Source: Acanthaster planci
Taxonomy: Eukaryota; Echinodermata; Asteroidea; Valvatida; Acanthasteridae
NCBI RefSeq assembly: GCF_001949145.1
Contig: NW_019091405.1
Coordinates: 578,051-631,828, forward strand
Length of the DNA stretch: 53,778 bases
Direction: 5' to 3'
Numbering within the stretch: the first letter of the stretch is position 1; each line of letters begins with the position of its first letter. This document shows, piece by piece, positions 35,401 to 44,900 of the stretch. The notes below the pieces were generated by a model. That model worked only from the letters and a program-made list of their open reading frames with translations. It had not been told where the DNA came from and did not search any database. Made by a program: the position numbers and the translations under genes.

Positions 35401-38400
35401 TGTTTCAACTGTTGCTTTTTAGTCTCTCCTAATCTTTAAACACTGTTGTAATGTTCAATGCCAGAGTACTGGAAGTTTGGCCACCTTTCCACATGTAAGT
35501 TGTTTGGTCTGCTCCGTATCCGAATCTCTTTGCTGCATCTCACTCCACTACAGTTTCAAATTGATGGGGTGAGGGGCACTGAAAGCATGTTTATGAAAAT
35601 GTGCCTCAAATCCTTGTGTGTATCACACTTGACTGAAAACTTACATTCTGTCATAACAATCATTTACATTTCAGGGCCTGAATGACATGACCAATGCCGT
35701 CAAGTTCTATAAGCTGGTCTTACAACACGACAACACCCACGTAGAGGCCATAGCCTGCATTGCTAACCACCACTTCTACACGGACCAACCAGAGATAGCA
35801 CTGCGTTACTACAGGTATGTGGCCCTGAATAATCCGCTGGAACAAGAGATGGAATGACGGGCCTTTGGTGGCTTGCACAAGTTCATGCAAGTTTGGCATG
35901 TGGGATATGCTGAGCGTGCTTGACTGATTTCTGTGGAAAAGTTTGGTCTTTAATCTGCCTTGAGCAGAAGCGTCCCTCTCACTTGGTTGAAAAGAGCCAT
36001 GTTGGTCAGGAGTGTTCATTTTGCTGGTAGCGACGCGTCCATAACGCTTGCATTTCTTAGTCGTTTGTGATCCAGTGAAGTGCAGTTCCAACCAAAGGAG
36101 CCTACGTTGCTGGGAAAATTGCGCCCTCTCTTGGTCCAGCTCGTGGCCCTTGTGCACTCGGTGCTAAATTAAAATCTGTCCCAGCCTGACTCCTTGCCGG
36201 TAAGGAGTACTTAAAAGTTATCGCGAGTGTCCAAAGAATCAACAGTCAAAATATACAAAGCCGAACGTTTGGTTGTGAACTGAGCAATTACTGGATTAAC
36301 CCTTGCCTCGGGGAGTTCTACCCAAACTTATTTCCTTGAATCACTTTCGTCTGCAGGCGTCTACTGCAGATGGGCGTGTACAATGCGGAGTTGTTCAACA
36401 ACCTGGGCTTGTGCTGCTTCTACGCCCAGCAGTACGACATGACACTGAGCACGTTTGAGCGTGCCCTGTCACTGTCCAACAACGACCTAGTGACGGCCGA
36501 CATTTGGTACAACATAGGACAGGTTGCCGTGGTAAGCTCTAGAAGAGGCTTCAGTGGGAAGCGGGAGGCAACCTCATTTTACCCTGGCCAACTGAGGGGG
36601 GTTTCAACAGCTCGTTCTCTCACTGAATGATAATCAGTTGGCCCCATGCAGCTGCGCTGCCTTTGAAGTAATAGCTTGGGGTTGTATTCAGGCCACTGGG
36701 AATTGAACAAAAAACATGTGCAGTAAAGAAAGTTTGAACGTAAATCATGCTTGTCAAAAATGTAAACGCTGCCTAGTCTGTGCAACAGGAATACCACTTG
36801 GCATGCGGACGCCAAGTTTTTCCGGAATACTTGTATGATGACGTGTCTGTGGTAGCCTGCCAATGGTGCGCAGTGTTTGAATTCGCTTCTATTTTTCCCA
36901 CAATTCCCCTCTTTGTTTTTAGGGAATTGGGGACACCGGCCTGGCCCTTCAGAGTTTCCGGCTGGCTTTGGTATCTAACAACGACCATGCTGAGGCCTAC
37001 AATAACCTGGGCGTCTTAGAGCTTAGGAAGGGTCATCTAGATCAGGTCAGATACCTTCTTTCCACCTTCTCGCTTTGGGTTCTGTTTTGGCAGTGCTGCA
37101 AAACTTAGCTCAAGACTTTATCGTGCCAATCAAGTGAGAGTGTGAACATGTTAATCCCCTGCTACTTGAAAGTGCAACTAGTCACAGGGATTTTTTTTAT
37201 GGACATGCCTGCTTGCTTCAGCTAGTTTTATCTAGGTGTCCAGCCATTTTGGTTAAACCACCAATTTTGAAATAGTTTGGGGTTAGTAGTTAGTAGGTTA
37301 GTTTTGGAAGTACAGAGTGTCTGAGGCGAACATTACTCATCAGACATGTGTTTGTCCAAGGATTCGTCAGCATGAAATAGTTGAAAATATTTCTGTTCAC
37401 TCTGGATGGGATGCTAGGCAAATGTAGGATGCACCCTTGCAGCCATTGTAAAAGGGTTCTTGACGAAGAGAGAGACAGGAGAGGTAAAATGGCCTCCCTG
37501 TGGACACAACATATCAACAGCAGCTGGATTTGGACCTCTGACCTGCTGGTTACGAGTCACAGGTTCACACAACATATCAACAGCAGCTGGATTTGGACCT
37601 CTGACCTGCCGGTCACGAGTCACAGGTTCACACAACATATTAACCACTTGCTGCTGGGTGGATTTTTCTTGAGCAAGACAAGATGCCGGGTCGTTTTTAA
37701 GATTTTCTGTTTTCAAAATTCTTCCAAAATTCATCATTTTCTTTAATGGCCGTTTATACCCACATGAAGGACTCTTCGGGCATTACTCTAAAGCTGACAG
37801 TTACCTTCATTAACTTTTGAATATTTCAGCCTGGCCTGCAGCCGTGGAAAAAGAGCCCAGATTGTGTAGTGTTACGTAAGATTCTTCTGTTCCCGAAACC
37901 AGCACAGTGCACTGCTGACCTCTTTTCAATAGGGGCCAGATTAGCGTGCAGCGGTGCTGTGTGGCTCATCGCTGCAGAGGTGGAGAGCTTTTGTCCCCGG
38001 TGGTAATCGGCTCCCTCTAAATGCCTCAAACCGTGGTATACTATTTCATAACAAAGCTGGATTATCTCCACTATTGAGAGCGAAAAAATGTCTGTAATGC
38101 CCAGCAGCTCAGTCTTTTGTGCTGAACACAGTCTTTTGTTATAAGGCCCAACTCTTTTGTCCCAGTTCCGCTCGCCGGCTCTGCATATAAAGCCTATGTA
38201 CTCAAAAACGGGTCACCCGGCAGGAAGTGGTTAACAGCAGCTGGATTTGGACCTCTGACCTGCTGGTCACGAGTCACAGCTTCACACTCTCCATTAACAG
38301 ATTTGAAATGAGTATGCAGGCCACTTCATCATACGGCATGTTTTTCTTTTCAGGCACGAGCATTTTTCCAGGCGGCAGAGTCGTTAGCACCACACATGTT

Positions 38401-38963
38401 TGAGCCACATTACAACTTTGCTACCCTCTCAGATCAGGTAAGTTCACAAACTTCACAATCTCCCCTAATCAAAACAAAACCTAATTCCTTGATTTAAGTA
38501 ATCAGAGTTGTTCTTTTTCTCTTTTCTTACTTACTGTAGACATCTACGTCATCATAAAGTAATCTCACTCATAATTTTGTTAACAGAAAATGTACAAGAA
38601 ACAATGTCTTTGATGCGACTTTGGAAAATCTGTCAGATACTGGAGTGGGTTTCTTTGCAGTGTACTTCTGAAAGGAGCCCATTTTGTAGACTGAAAATAT
38701 GGGAAGTGGCACGAACTTCAGCAGTCATCATATTTTACATGTGCTTTTTCCAGACGAAGTGGAAGAAAATTGATCCAAAGTTAGTTTCTCTCAACCCATC
38801 ACTGTCTTATTTTAGATCTGAATTTCCTGTATGTTCTTGTCGTCAGGTTGGGGACTTGCAGAGTAGCTACAATGCCACCAAGAAGGCCATCGAGGCTTAC
38901 CCCGATCACTGCGACTCTAAGGAGCTCCTGGAACAGCTCAAGAAACACTTCTCCATCCTCTAA
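29406..38963 (+). CDS. TTC8: Tetratricopeptide repeat protein 8 (BBS8), BBSome subunit (complete, 11 exons, 500 aa)
   Basis: Subunit of the BBSome, the coat-like complex that moves membrane proteins into and out of cilia. Exons: 29406-29507, 30206-30326, 30990-31210, 32466-32555, 33272-33402, 34739-34937, 35675-35814, 36357-36531, 36923-37045, 38354-38437, 38847-38963; total 1503 nt. All junctions are GT..AG and frame-consistent. The N-terminus (FRRRKFEDCINICTQLLEKN) forms the first TPR-like helix pair. Exon 3 is the low-complexity linker with repeated SGRP/RPGT motifs and the conserved MEQAIRTPRTAHTARPVTSA. Exons 5-10 carry the TPR array, including DWWWKVQLGKCYYR, AERQFKSALKQQEMVDTYLY and LFNNLGLCCFYAQQYDMTLS. 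The last exon ends KKHFSIL. Similarity to human TTC8 is very high throughout. The exon corresponding to the optional vertebrate segment between exons 1 and 2 (retinal form) is absent. The first donor, CAG|GTTCGT, is unusual. Nothing is truncated. Confidence 0.98.
29532..29835 (+). repeat. 300-bp dispersed repeat, plus-strand copy in TTC8 intron 1
   Basis: Homologous to the reverse complement of 26627-26938. It begins only about 25 bases after the exon 1 splice donor. It carries TCGATTCTGATTGGTCAAGA and GTGCGCGCCAAATCCATATA, which resemble a CCAAT box and a TATA-like motif, so it could add regulatory sites. That is inference only. Confidence 0.8.
30859..30927. repeat. Short element with TTAACCCTAAC inverted ends (TTC8 intron 2)
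   Basis: TTAACCCTAAC (30859-30869) and GTTAGGGTTAA (30917-30927) are exact inverted repeats about 47 bases apart. The right arm continues inward AGTCCCAAATCCTC, similar to the arm at 3899-3955. This is probably a diverged member of the same small foldback family. Confidence 0.5.
31512..31572. repeat. Hairpin in TTC8 intron 3
   Basis: ACGTCCTGTGGAC and GTCCACAGAACGT (within 31523-31555) form a 13-bp stem with one mismatch and an 8-base loop. The outer sequences AATGAAGGGG and CCCTTCCTTCATT extend the pairing. It may be a mini foldback element. A related GTGGACAT..ATGTCCAC hairpin occurs in the TTC8 3' UTR. Confidence 0.5.
37505..37646 (-). repeat. Tandem pair of tRNA-Thr-like SINE segments (63-bp unit, 2.2 copies)
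   Basis: A 63-bp unit starts at 37505, 37568 and (partial) 37631. Read on the minus strand each unit has GTGACTCGTAACC..CAGGTCAGAGGTCCAAATCC. This looks like the anticodon loop CTCGTAA of a threonine tRNA followed by a variable loop and a B-box-like T arm (GGTCCAAATCC against the consensus GGTTCGANTCC). The anticodon stem no longer pairs, so it is not a working tRNA. It lies in TTC8 intron 9. Confidence 0.65.
38233..38289 (-). repeat. Third copy of the tRNA-Thr-like segment (TTC8 intron 9)
   Basis: AACAGCAGCTGGATTTGGAC at 38233 and the sequence after it match the 63-bp unit at 37505-37646 with two or three changes (anticodon-loop equivalent CTCGTGA). It lies 0.6 kb further along the same intron in the same orientation, so the family is dispersed as well as tandem. 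Confidence 0.65.
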
Positions 38964-39074
38964 ATCTGACCCCCGAAGCTTCTCCACCGTAGTACTGAGA
39001 ACGACAGTCCCAAAGAGGACTGGCCAGTCAAGGCATGCCGTAAAGACGCTGGGATGCACAAACATGCGTATTCC

Positions 39075-39109
39075 TTGTGTGGACATGGAAGCAAAAGATG
39101 TCCACACAA
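39075..39109 (+). other. Perfect 12-bp hairpin in TTC8 3' UTR
   Basis: TTGTGTGGACAT (39075-39086) and ATGTCCACACAA (39098-39109) are exact inverted repeats with an 11-base loop, about 110 bases after the stop codon. This would form a stable stem in the mRNA. A role in stability or localisation is only a possibility; a mini foldback insertion is the alternative. Confidence 0.5.
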
Positions 39110-40152
39110 CGCAGGCAGTGAAGACTTTGTGTAGACTGGTCCAAGTCCACACATCATTTCTCTGCTCTATGAAAAACAGATTCAGAGGCCTTTTGGGCTT
39201 AGGGTTAGCATAGCAAAAGGAAGATAAAGAGTCCAGGAAACCATCAACAAAAATCCAGTGTATGGCAAAGAAATGTCTACTTGTGATGCTCACGTAGTCT
39301 TGGTCGTAGTGGGCTACACTCTGGAATTCGTTGGGAGTCAAAGTTCACATTCAAAAAAGGGGGGAGAGAGGTGGTGGAGCAACGGAATATTGAAAAGTTG
39401 GTCCCCCGGAATTCAACCCAAAGCCTGCTGAAATCACTCTGACACCCGCCTGTGATTATGCTCATGTCCAACACCCGGCAGAGGACATCACTTAAGCCTG
39501 ATTTCATCTCAACAAACCAGGTTGTTTTCTTTCCAGTCGTCACTGGAGAGTAATTTTCTTCACCTTGGAGAGAGTCATGTTTTTTTTGGTGGTGCGAGCA
39601 CATGGCACTTGCACACAGACTCTGTGTGCATTGATTAAGGCCTCATTACTTTGCTCATGGCTGAGCACACTTATGAGAAGTTTTTATGAAAGTCATCGGC
39701 TGTCACCAGCACCCTTAAGGGCAGTGGGGCAAGCTTAGCGCGTGATCCAATAATTCTCATGGCATAGGAATGGTGGGGGGGGGGGGAATTCAGTCATTTA
39801 GACTCTCACTCAAGCCACTGTGAAGTTATGTTAAGTCACCAGTAGAGATTGCCATCTTTTGCCTGTTTGCCATAACCTAGAGCAGGCGTCTTTGTTGAAA
39901 CATACGCAAGTGCTTGTTCATGTACACAAATCCGAGTCATCAGTCACAAGTCCCCATTCAAGTCTCCATTCAAGCAAAGATGGCCGCTAGATGTTTCAGA
40001 TTCCTTTATTCACATTTTGTTCCCCCGTTCCCAAGAGCCTTTTAGATGCAAGCTGTCCATACCGGGCTTGTAATTGTCTAGCTGCTGCATCTGTGTTGTG
40101 TGTCCATCCAACATGACATGTAGAATTCCCCAGGGAGTTGATTTTGTTTCTT

Positions 40153-40158
40153 AATAAA
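40153..40158 (+). terminator. TTC8: Candidate TTC8 poly(A) signal
   Basis: AATAAA about 1.19 kb after the stop codon, followed by TG-rich sequence (ATTTGTGATGAGC). This is a reasonable cleavage and polyadenylation site. Confidence 0.45.
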
Positions 40159-41524
40159 ACATTTGTGATGAGCTGGGGTGGCAATCATTTTGGCTTACCT
40201 TCGTAAGCTTTATGCATTCGCAAATGGGGGTAGCTATGTAGGACACAGGAAATATTTTGCCGTCAAACTTTTCAGATATATGTGTTGGTTGCATTTACAA
40301 TTACCATTTACATCTTGTAACCACAACGTGGAAGAAGTGTTATCAAACTCAGCAAATAGTCTAGAGAGCCTAACCTTAATGACACTACTTGCGTCAATAG
40401 TAGGTCTTTGAAATTGAGAGAGTTTACCACCTTGAATGTTTTGAGTGTTTCATTAAAGAGGAGGCATCCGTATGTCTCCTTAACTTGGTTTTTTTGGGGG
40501 GGGCATTACTCATGTGCCACTTGACCTTATACTGTACATATTTTATTTCTAATGTCTTTACATAAGGTGTATACATGTTTCATAGATTATTCACAAAATG
40601 TGTCTGCATTAAAAGTGGTAAAGTGTGAAGTTTGTTGTGGAATGAAAGGTGTCGTGCTCTTGATCATTCAGTTCCTGAAGAGAGATGCCGAATGACGATC
40701 AACTAGTTCATAGCTTTATGACCGATTATGGCGAAGAACTAAATTTTCATTTGATACCAGTTGGTTTTTTTTTTACCGGAAGATTTGTCTTTTGTCAGTC
40801 AACGTTCGAACGGTTGACTCGGTCATTGAAAGCACATCACGCAATTTCCAAATCTAATTTTTTTCCGGGGGGGCGTTGAAAAAGCCTGCACGATAAATTT
40901 GTTCATACCCATAGTTTGCTCAGCGTTGGGTCAAAATAACAGCTACCTGCCTCTCTTGGGCAGCTTTTGCCTGGAAAGTTTCACCCCAAAATACCCTTCA
41001 CGCGTAGCTCAGGTAATTTTGTACCAACTGTCCGTTGAAATAACACGTTGCGCCATTTTAGCGAACTGAAGATCCGCAAATTGTTTGTTGACGTGCAGTT
41101 GTCATTAGGCCAAGGTTTGTTTGTCTTCGCTTATAAAGCCCTCGGAGTTCTGATCCCTGAAGATTCCACAAAAGCTCGTCCGGTCCGCGTGCGCTGTTTG
41201 GTTTGGCCCACCCTCTCAGAATTCCTTCCCTCTTGGGGAAAGACGGGCACCGTTCTGCACGTTCAGCTGTGTGGACCCTGGTGATTTAGGGCGTTCATTT
41301 CCTGAATACGAAAGTAATTGCCCACGTTATCAATATTCAGAGATAAATTATGACCCCGTGCAGATGGGGCAAGAAAATGAAAACATCTCGAACTCTCTAT
41401 GGAGTTTTGACTCCGTCCGTTCAAAAAGATAGTGTGAATTCTTCGTGCATGCAGCCAATAATGTTACGAAAAAAGGCCTTCAAGGATTTTGTTTTACTTT
41501 CGTTTTTGGTTTGTTCTCGGAAGT

Positions 41525-41570
41525 TTTTTGTTTTGTTTTGTTTTGTTTGTTTGTTTGTTTTTTTGTGTGT
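41525..41570. repeat. TTTTG/TTTG microsatellite
   Basis: Runs of GTTTT and GTTT units in the region upstream of the receptor gene. Confidence 0.8.
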
Positions 41571-41786
41571 ATTTGCCCTTTCTTGTGCGAAGGAAAATGT
41601 TAGATTTTTTCACGTAGAAAAATATAGCACGGCATTCCCTTTTTGCCAACTTTAAAGTTACATCGTAAAGAACAAATAACCATCAAGCGAGCACTGGAGG
41701 TTCATTCCTGATCAAAATTTCTCCACGCAGAATCTTGGCGAAGCCTCGTACACGAAGGAAAAAATCCATCCGGAAAGCGAGCCTCT

Positions 41787-41798
41787 TGACGTCATTGG
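41787..41798 (+). promoter_or_regulatory. CRE palindrome joined to inverted CCAAT box
   Basis: TGACGTCATTGG, about 140 bases before the receptor start codon. CREB/ATF and NF-Y sites at this distance are common in animal promoters. The function is inferred from position and consensus only. Confidence 0.35.
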
Positions 41799-41933
41799 AA
41801 AGGTTGGGGCAGCGGTTATAGGTGCGGTAATGGGGTCTGTGCGGCATGTCGTGGTTGAGGCTTTCGGTCTTGATAAAGCTCGTTATCGAATCGCGCGGCT
41901 CATTAGAAGGTTTTCTAGCCACGCCTGTGCATC

Positions 41934-44900
41934 ATGGAGTTACGGGCCACGTTCCTCGTCGTTCTCTGTATGTTATCAGCCAGAGTCAGAGGTAGGTAAT
42001 TATGTTGTAGCATGGAGGCGGGCAGATAGATCAGATGGAAGTGGTAAACTTGGGTGGATGGAGTGGTGACACTTTCCCGTTTTTCTTTAATTTTAAATTC
42101 TTTAATGGTGCTAAATACAAATTATTGCAAAGTACTAGTTCCCGAATTTGATAGAACAAAACAAGACAAAACAGAACCGGTGCCGAGATGATGGACAAAA
42201 TCCCAATCACTCGAGTAAAGTCGTCACCGTTTTCAAGAAAAGCCACGAGTAGAGTTTGAAGAAAAAAATGGTTTCGAGAAGTTTCTCCTATTTCAAAACT
42301 GCAAATTAATATACTATCATGGAACAAGTTTATGCAATGAAAAATCCCCAAATGATTCTTTAAGAGATAAACCAAGTAATTAAAAATAAGCCGAATCAAT
42401 TACAATTTTTTTGTAGTGAAGATACGCGTCCGTTCGTGAAATCGAAAATTCACGTTTTCCCACATTTTGGCCCTTCTGTTCAATGTATTTTTTCCATAGT
42501 GAAGGGGTACACACGTACGTTGCGTGCGCCCCGTTGTGAGTGTAAAACAAAGATGTGTGCCTCTTCGCGAAAATGAAAACCTCAGTTGACCTACTTTTCA
42601 GCCTTTCCAGTCCATAGGTTTTGCACGTGTTCGAGGGGGCGTCCGATTTATATCTCTTCGTGAACACGCAAAATGCTGTTGTCGAGATTTTGACCCCTAA
42701 CATTTTGACGTTAATTATATTTGGCTTGAAGAAACATGTCACAAAGGTTAACTACGATGTTTTAGAACAAGATAGTGACAACATCGAAATCGAAAAAACA
42801 AATACCATTTTCGAAAGTGTGGCTCTTCGTGAAACGGTGACGGACTGAGGGTAAAGGCATCTATCTTTGTTAGGAGAATACATAGAGCAAATCTGTCACT
42901 TTCTGAAAAACAACGTGTAGAGAAAGTACCGTTGAATGGGGAATATTTCAATACCAATTGTCCGTGTAAATACGGCTTTATCAGGGAATCCTTTAAATAA
43001 GCCAACCTAATGCTGCTTTGACTCCATTGTATTTGAAGTAGCAGCGCGGACGCGATTTGCTAGGAATTATACATAATGCTTTTAACGGAAACTGCGCGGT
43101 GTCAGCATAAATGGCCTTGTGGTTAAGCTCACCGTCAGTAGACTCTGCTGCAAGATGACTTGTTGGTGGGTTCGAATCCCGGGCGGATTATTTTTGGTTC
43201 TTTTAACGGACTCTTTGCCATAAGTGCGAATTTATAAATGATTTAATTTGCCGTCCTAAAATACCAACAGTACCTTAGCCAACCGGGTAAGCTCTTCTGC
43301 TGGGACTGTCCGCGAAGTCCACGTGAGCGCCTTAGTACAGGTTTGAGACGTATGGCCGACTCGGCGGCCAAGGCTTAGGGGCCTGTCTCGTTTCCTCCCT
43401 TGCATGGTCGCTCGAATCCTTTTTAGGGTTAAATGGATGGGCAGGGAGGAAGTGTGGTGGGCCGGGAACCCCGAGACCCCAGAAGAGTCCTATATGGAAG
43501 CCGGTAACTGCGATTCGTAGCGAATTTCAGGAGTCCGTGCGCCTGAATGCTTGGTCAACACCGCATAACTTTTGGATTTTCTACCGCCCCACCTTTTTAA
43601 TTAAATTTCGATTTAATTTTAATGTTTATGTTTTACATATACATGTTAATATATATTTTTTTGCGACCCACTTGCGCATGTAACAGGAAAAGTGGTCCGA
43701 AATCGAAACAGTTTGCCCATACACAATCAACTCTGTCAGGTTATCATAATCAAAACCATATACAAATTCAAATAAACTATAGCCCTGGCTAAAATCTTGA
43801 ATAAATCCTTTGACTTCCACAACAGAGGAAGATTTCCGTAGTGGCGACTTCCTTTAAGTGATTGGTATGGAGGGAACAAGGAAAGCAACCCACAAATTGC
43901 CAAAATGGTGCCTCCCTTCTCATTACCCTCATGGGTGTATGATACACGAATTATCCTTTCCCACTTGATACGGGAAATAATGGCACACCGGCCCATATAC
44001 GTCTGTAAATTGTCTGACTTGTTCCACTTGGAAACTGTTGAAGCGAACCAAACTGTTACGCGTATGTCCACATGGCGTGCCAGTCTTACGAAAAATGAAC
44101 GATAATTTCTAGAAAAAAAATATCGTGCTTGGTTTGATCATTTGCTCATTCAATCAAGAGGAAATTTCGCCGAAAAGGCCACGTATACGGGACAAGACAA
44201 ACAACATCGTGAATTCGGGCGGTTCACTTGTTTCCTTTTCTCCTTTTCCCCAGACACATGTAAATAGACTGCAAAATATTAAAATTTTATATTTTAATTA
44301 TGCTACATTAAACTCTCTTTCACAAACTAATTCCATTTCAAAGAAAAAGGCCCTATCATTAACCACTTATCCTTCATACATGTTTTTTTTATTTCGATAA
44401 AACGTTTCCAATTCGCTTCTGACTCAAAGTTTCAAATTTGCATGAATGAAAAAAGCAAGAGATATAAGTGCCGACCTCTTACAATCGGTTATATACGCGT
44501 GACTCCCCAGTTTCTTCTTTCTGCAAAAAGGGTCCACATCGTTCAGTGATTTATTTCAATTACATTTCTTGTATTCCTAATCAAATTAGCCTGACAGATA
44601 ATTTCCTTTCAAAAACATGTAATGGCCTTAACTCAGTCCCAGGCATATTGACCAATGCTCATCTTCCTTTTATCGGCCGTCGATCGATAATTACTTCATT
44701 TTGAAGAGGAAACTGAGTGAGATTTCTCGTCTCTGAAAGAACACACACTGGCTCTTTCCGAGATCACCATTTGCTACCGATTCCTATAGCCGCACAAGAG
44801 GTAGCAGTGGAAAGTTTGATCATTTGGATAAATAGGTTTGATAACAGACGTTGGGCACAGAAATGTACCAGATTTCTCAATAAAAAAACCGCGCATCTTT

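Larger units (their letters stand above)
38964..40175 (+). other. TTC8: TTC8 3' UTR
   Basis: Non-coding sequence after the TTC8 stop. It contains a perfect 12-bp hairpin (39075-39109), a G-run near 39776-39786 and ends with an AATAAA at 40153-40158. The exact cleavage site is not known and a longer UTR is possible. Confidence 0.5.
40176..41933 (+). promoter_or_regulatory. Intergenic and promoter region of the SMB-Methuselah-like receptor
   Basis: No gene is supported. A TTTTG/TTTG simple repeat lies at 41525-41570. The motif TGACGTCATTGG (41787-41798), about 140 bases before the receptor start codon, joins a perfect CRE palindrome to an inverted CCAAT box and is the best promoter element visible. 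No TATA box is convincing. Confidence 0.35.

Noticed and set aside
38799-39341. 180-codon minus-strand ORF
   Set aside because: It is antisense to the last TTC8 exon and its 3' UTR, and has no domain.
43105-43195. Functional tRNA-Leu gene
   Set aside because: The A and B boxes are present but the acceptor-stem ends do not pair, so it is better explained as a SINE head or pseudo-tRNA.
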